Below the pieces are notes generated by a model, which was not told where the DNA came from, did not search any database, and saw only the letters and a list, made by a program, of their open reading frames with translations. A stretch of 32,329 bases of DNA from Solirubrobacteraceae bacterium (lineage in GTDB: Bacteria; Actinomycetota; Thermoleophilia; Solirubrobacterales; Solirubrobacteraceae): assembly GCA_025935735.1 (NCBI GenBank), contig JAICUS010000001.1, positions 1-32,329 on the forward strand, written 5' to 3'. The translations under genes and the position numbers were made by a program. Below are positions 31,661 to 32,329 of this stretch, piece by piece. Within the stretch, counting starts at the first letter, position 1. Each line of letters opens with the position of its first letter.

Positions 31661-32329
31661 GTGCAGTCGGCGCTGCGTACCCGTCGAGCTTTTGGCCTGG
31701 CCATCCACGCCACCCTGGTGGCGGCGCTGGTCCCTGCGCTCATCTGGTTCGCCCCGCCCTCGCGCTGGGATCGCCCGGAGCTGCTGCTCGTCCTGCTCGT
31801 GCTGGGCGTCATCGCGTACTTCAACGACGTCCCGCTGCCCACGGGCATCCACATGGACGCCGGCATCGCGCTGGCGCTGATCGCGCTCGCCTGCCTCGGC
31901 CCGCTGCCCGCGCTGCTCGTCGACCTCACGCCGATCGCGATCGGCGCGCTGGTGCGCCGCGAGCCGCTGCTGCGCGCCGGCAACCTGGCCAACGTCGCCG
32001 CCTACGGCTGGGAGGCGTTCGCCGCCGCCTGGGTGCTGGCGGCCGCGCCGGCCGGCCTGCACGTCGCGACATTGCCGTGGCTGCTGCTCGCCGGCGCCGT
32101 CCAACTGCTCGTCAACTGGGCCGCCGGCCCGGCCATCTACGGCACGATGTGGCTCGGCCACCCGTTCCGCGCGCTGCTGCGGATGCTGGCCGACATCGTG
32201 CCCGCGGCCGCGCTCGTGCTGACGCTCGCCGCGCTGACGAGCGTGCTCACCGTGCCGCTGGGGCTGCTCGCGCTCGCGGTGTTCGCGGGGATCGCCGTGC
32301 TGCCGCAGACCGCGCTGACCTACGCCGCC
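31661..32329 (+). CDS. Multi-pass membrane protein, N-terminal part (3' end outside window)
   Basis: The first 223 codons of a protein that runs off the right edge; 669 bases remain open. It begins VQSALRTRRAFGLAIHATLVAALVPALIWF and has about six hydrophobic helices, with IHMDAGIALALIALACLGPLPALLVDL in the middle. The arrangement resembles the sensory membrane modules that precede HD-GYP, GGDEF or kinase domains in actinobacteria, but the domain that would tell is not in the window, so no function is assigned. The GTG start is set by the TACGCT module seven bases upstream. Confidence 0.75.
   Translation, partial: MQSALRTRRAFGLAIHATLVAALVPALIWFAPPSRWDRPELLLVLLVLGVIAYFNDVPLPTGIHMDAGIALALIALACLGPLPALLVDLTPIAIGALVRREPLLRAGNLANVAAYGWEAFAAAWVLAAAPAGLHVATLPWLLLAGAVQLLVNWAAGPAIYGTMWLGHPFRALLRMLADIVPAAALVLTLAALTSVLTVPLGLLALAVFAGIAVLPQTALTYAA

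Noticed and set aside
1..32329. tRNA, rRNA, tmRNA, RNase P RNA or CRISPR arrays
   Set aside because: No conserved T-arm/CCA pattern, rRNA core, known RNA signature or regularly spaced direct repeats were seen.

Overview
The window is about 32 kb of very GC-rich DNA (third codon positions almost all G or C), densely packed with genes on both strands. The gene content (K+-independent H+-pyrophosphatase, Rex, an AftD-like arabinofuranosyltransferase homologue, a DUF1844 protein, a SigA-like sigma factor) and the many apparently leaderless genes point to an actinobacterium. My inference is the deep class Thermoleophilia (Solirubrobacter/Conexibacter-like). This rests on protein flavour, not on a marker gene, since no rRNA or tRNA gene is visible.

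Region 1 (1-9988, all minus strand) is a housekeeping block read from right to left. It encodes a small LPXTG-type surface protein, tsaE, tsaB, rimI and tsaD (the t6A tRNA-modification genes with the usual acetyltransferase), a subtilase-fold membrane protein, a glutaredoxin-like protein, the redox repressor rex, a YbdK-type carboxylate-amine ligase and a DUF1844 protein. After a 168-base gap comes hppA, which runs off the left edge. Nearly every junction from 9988 down to 2152 is a stop/start overlap or a gap of a few bases, so I read it as one translationally coupled operon. The subtilase-like protein has lost two of its three catalytic residues.

Region 2 (10012-26650) is an exopolysaccharide or cell-envelope glycan locus with genes alternating in strand. 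It has a GT4 glycosyltransferase fused to a flippase, an AftD-like giant (1346 aa), an O-antigen-ligase/Wzy-like polymerase, a GT39-like mannosyl/arabinosyltransferase-type protein, an acyltransferase-3, a small TPR-like protein, a GT2 (dolichol-phosphate-mannose-synthase-like), a flippase fused to a membrane GT-C-like module, a GT4 and a rhamnosyltransferase-like GT2. Together these can make lipid-linked sugars, assemble and decorate a glycan, move it across the membrane and polymerise it.

Region 3 (26669-32329) has a SigA-like sigma factor with a near-consensus promoter, another GT4, a secreted GH39/GH5-like glycosidase, an MFS-like transporter and the start of a multi-pass membrane protein that leaves the window.

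The most unusual signals are in the regulatory DNA. Two divergent gene pairs share one central TA between back-to-back -10 elements, each only 6-10 bases from its start codon (bidirectional, leaderless promoters), and a third pair shows a weaker version. A perfect 37-bp inverted repeat places the same sequence just upstream of two divergent start codons. An identical 17-base promoter-plus-start module occurs at two genes 1.5 kb apart. The intergenic region before the last gene contains a long-range helix, nested hairpins and a six-codon ORF behind a very strong Shine-Dalgarno sequence, so it may be a riboswitch or attenuator. Two flippase-glycosyltransferase fusions with opposite domain order lie in the same locus.
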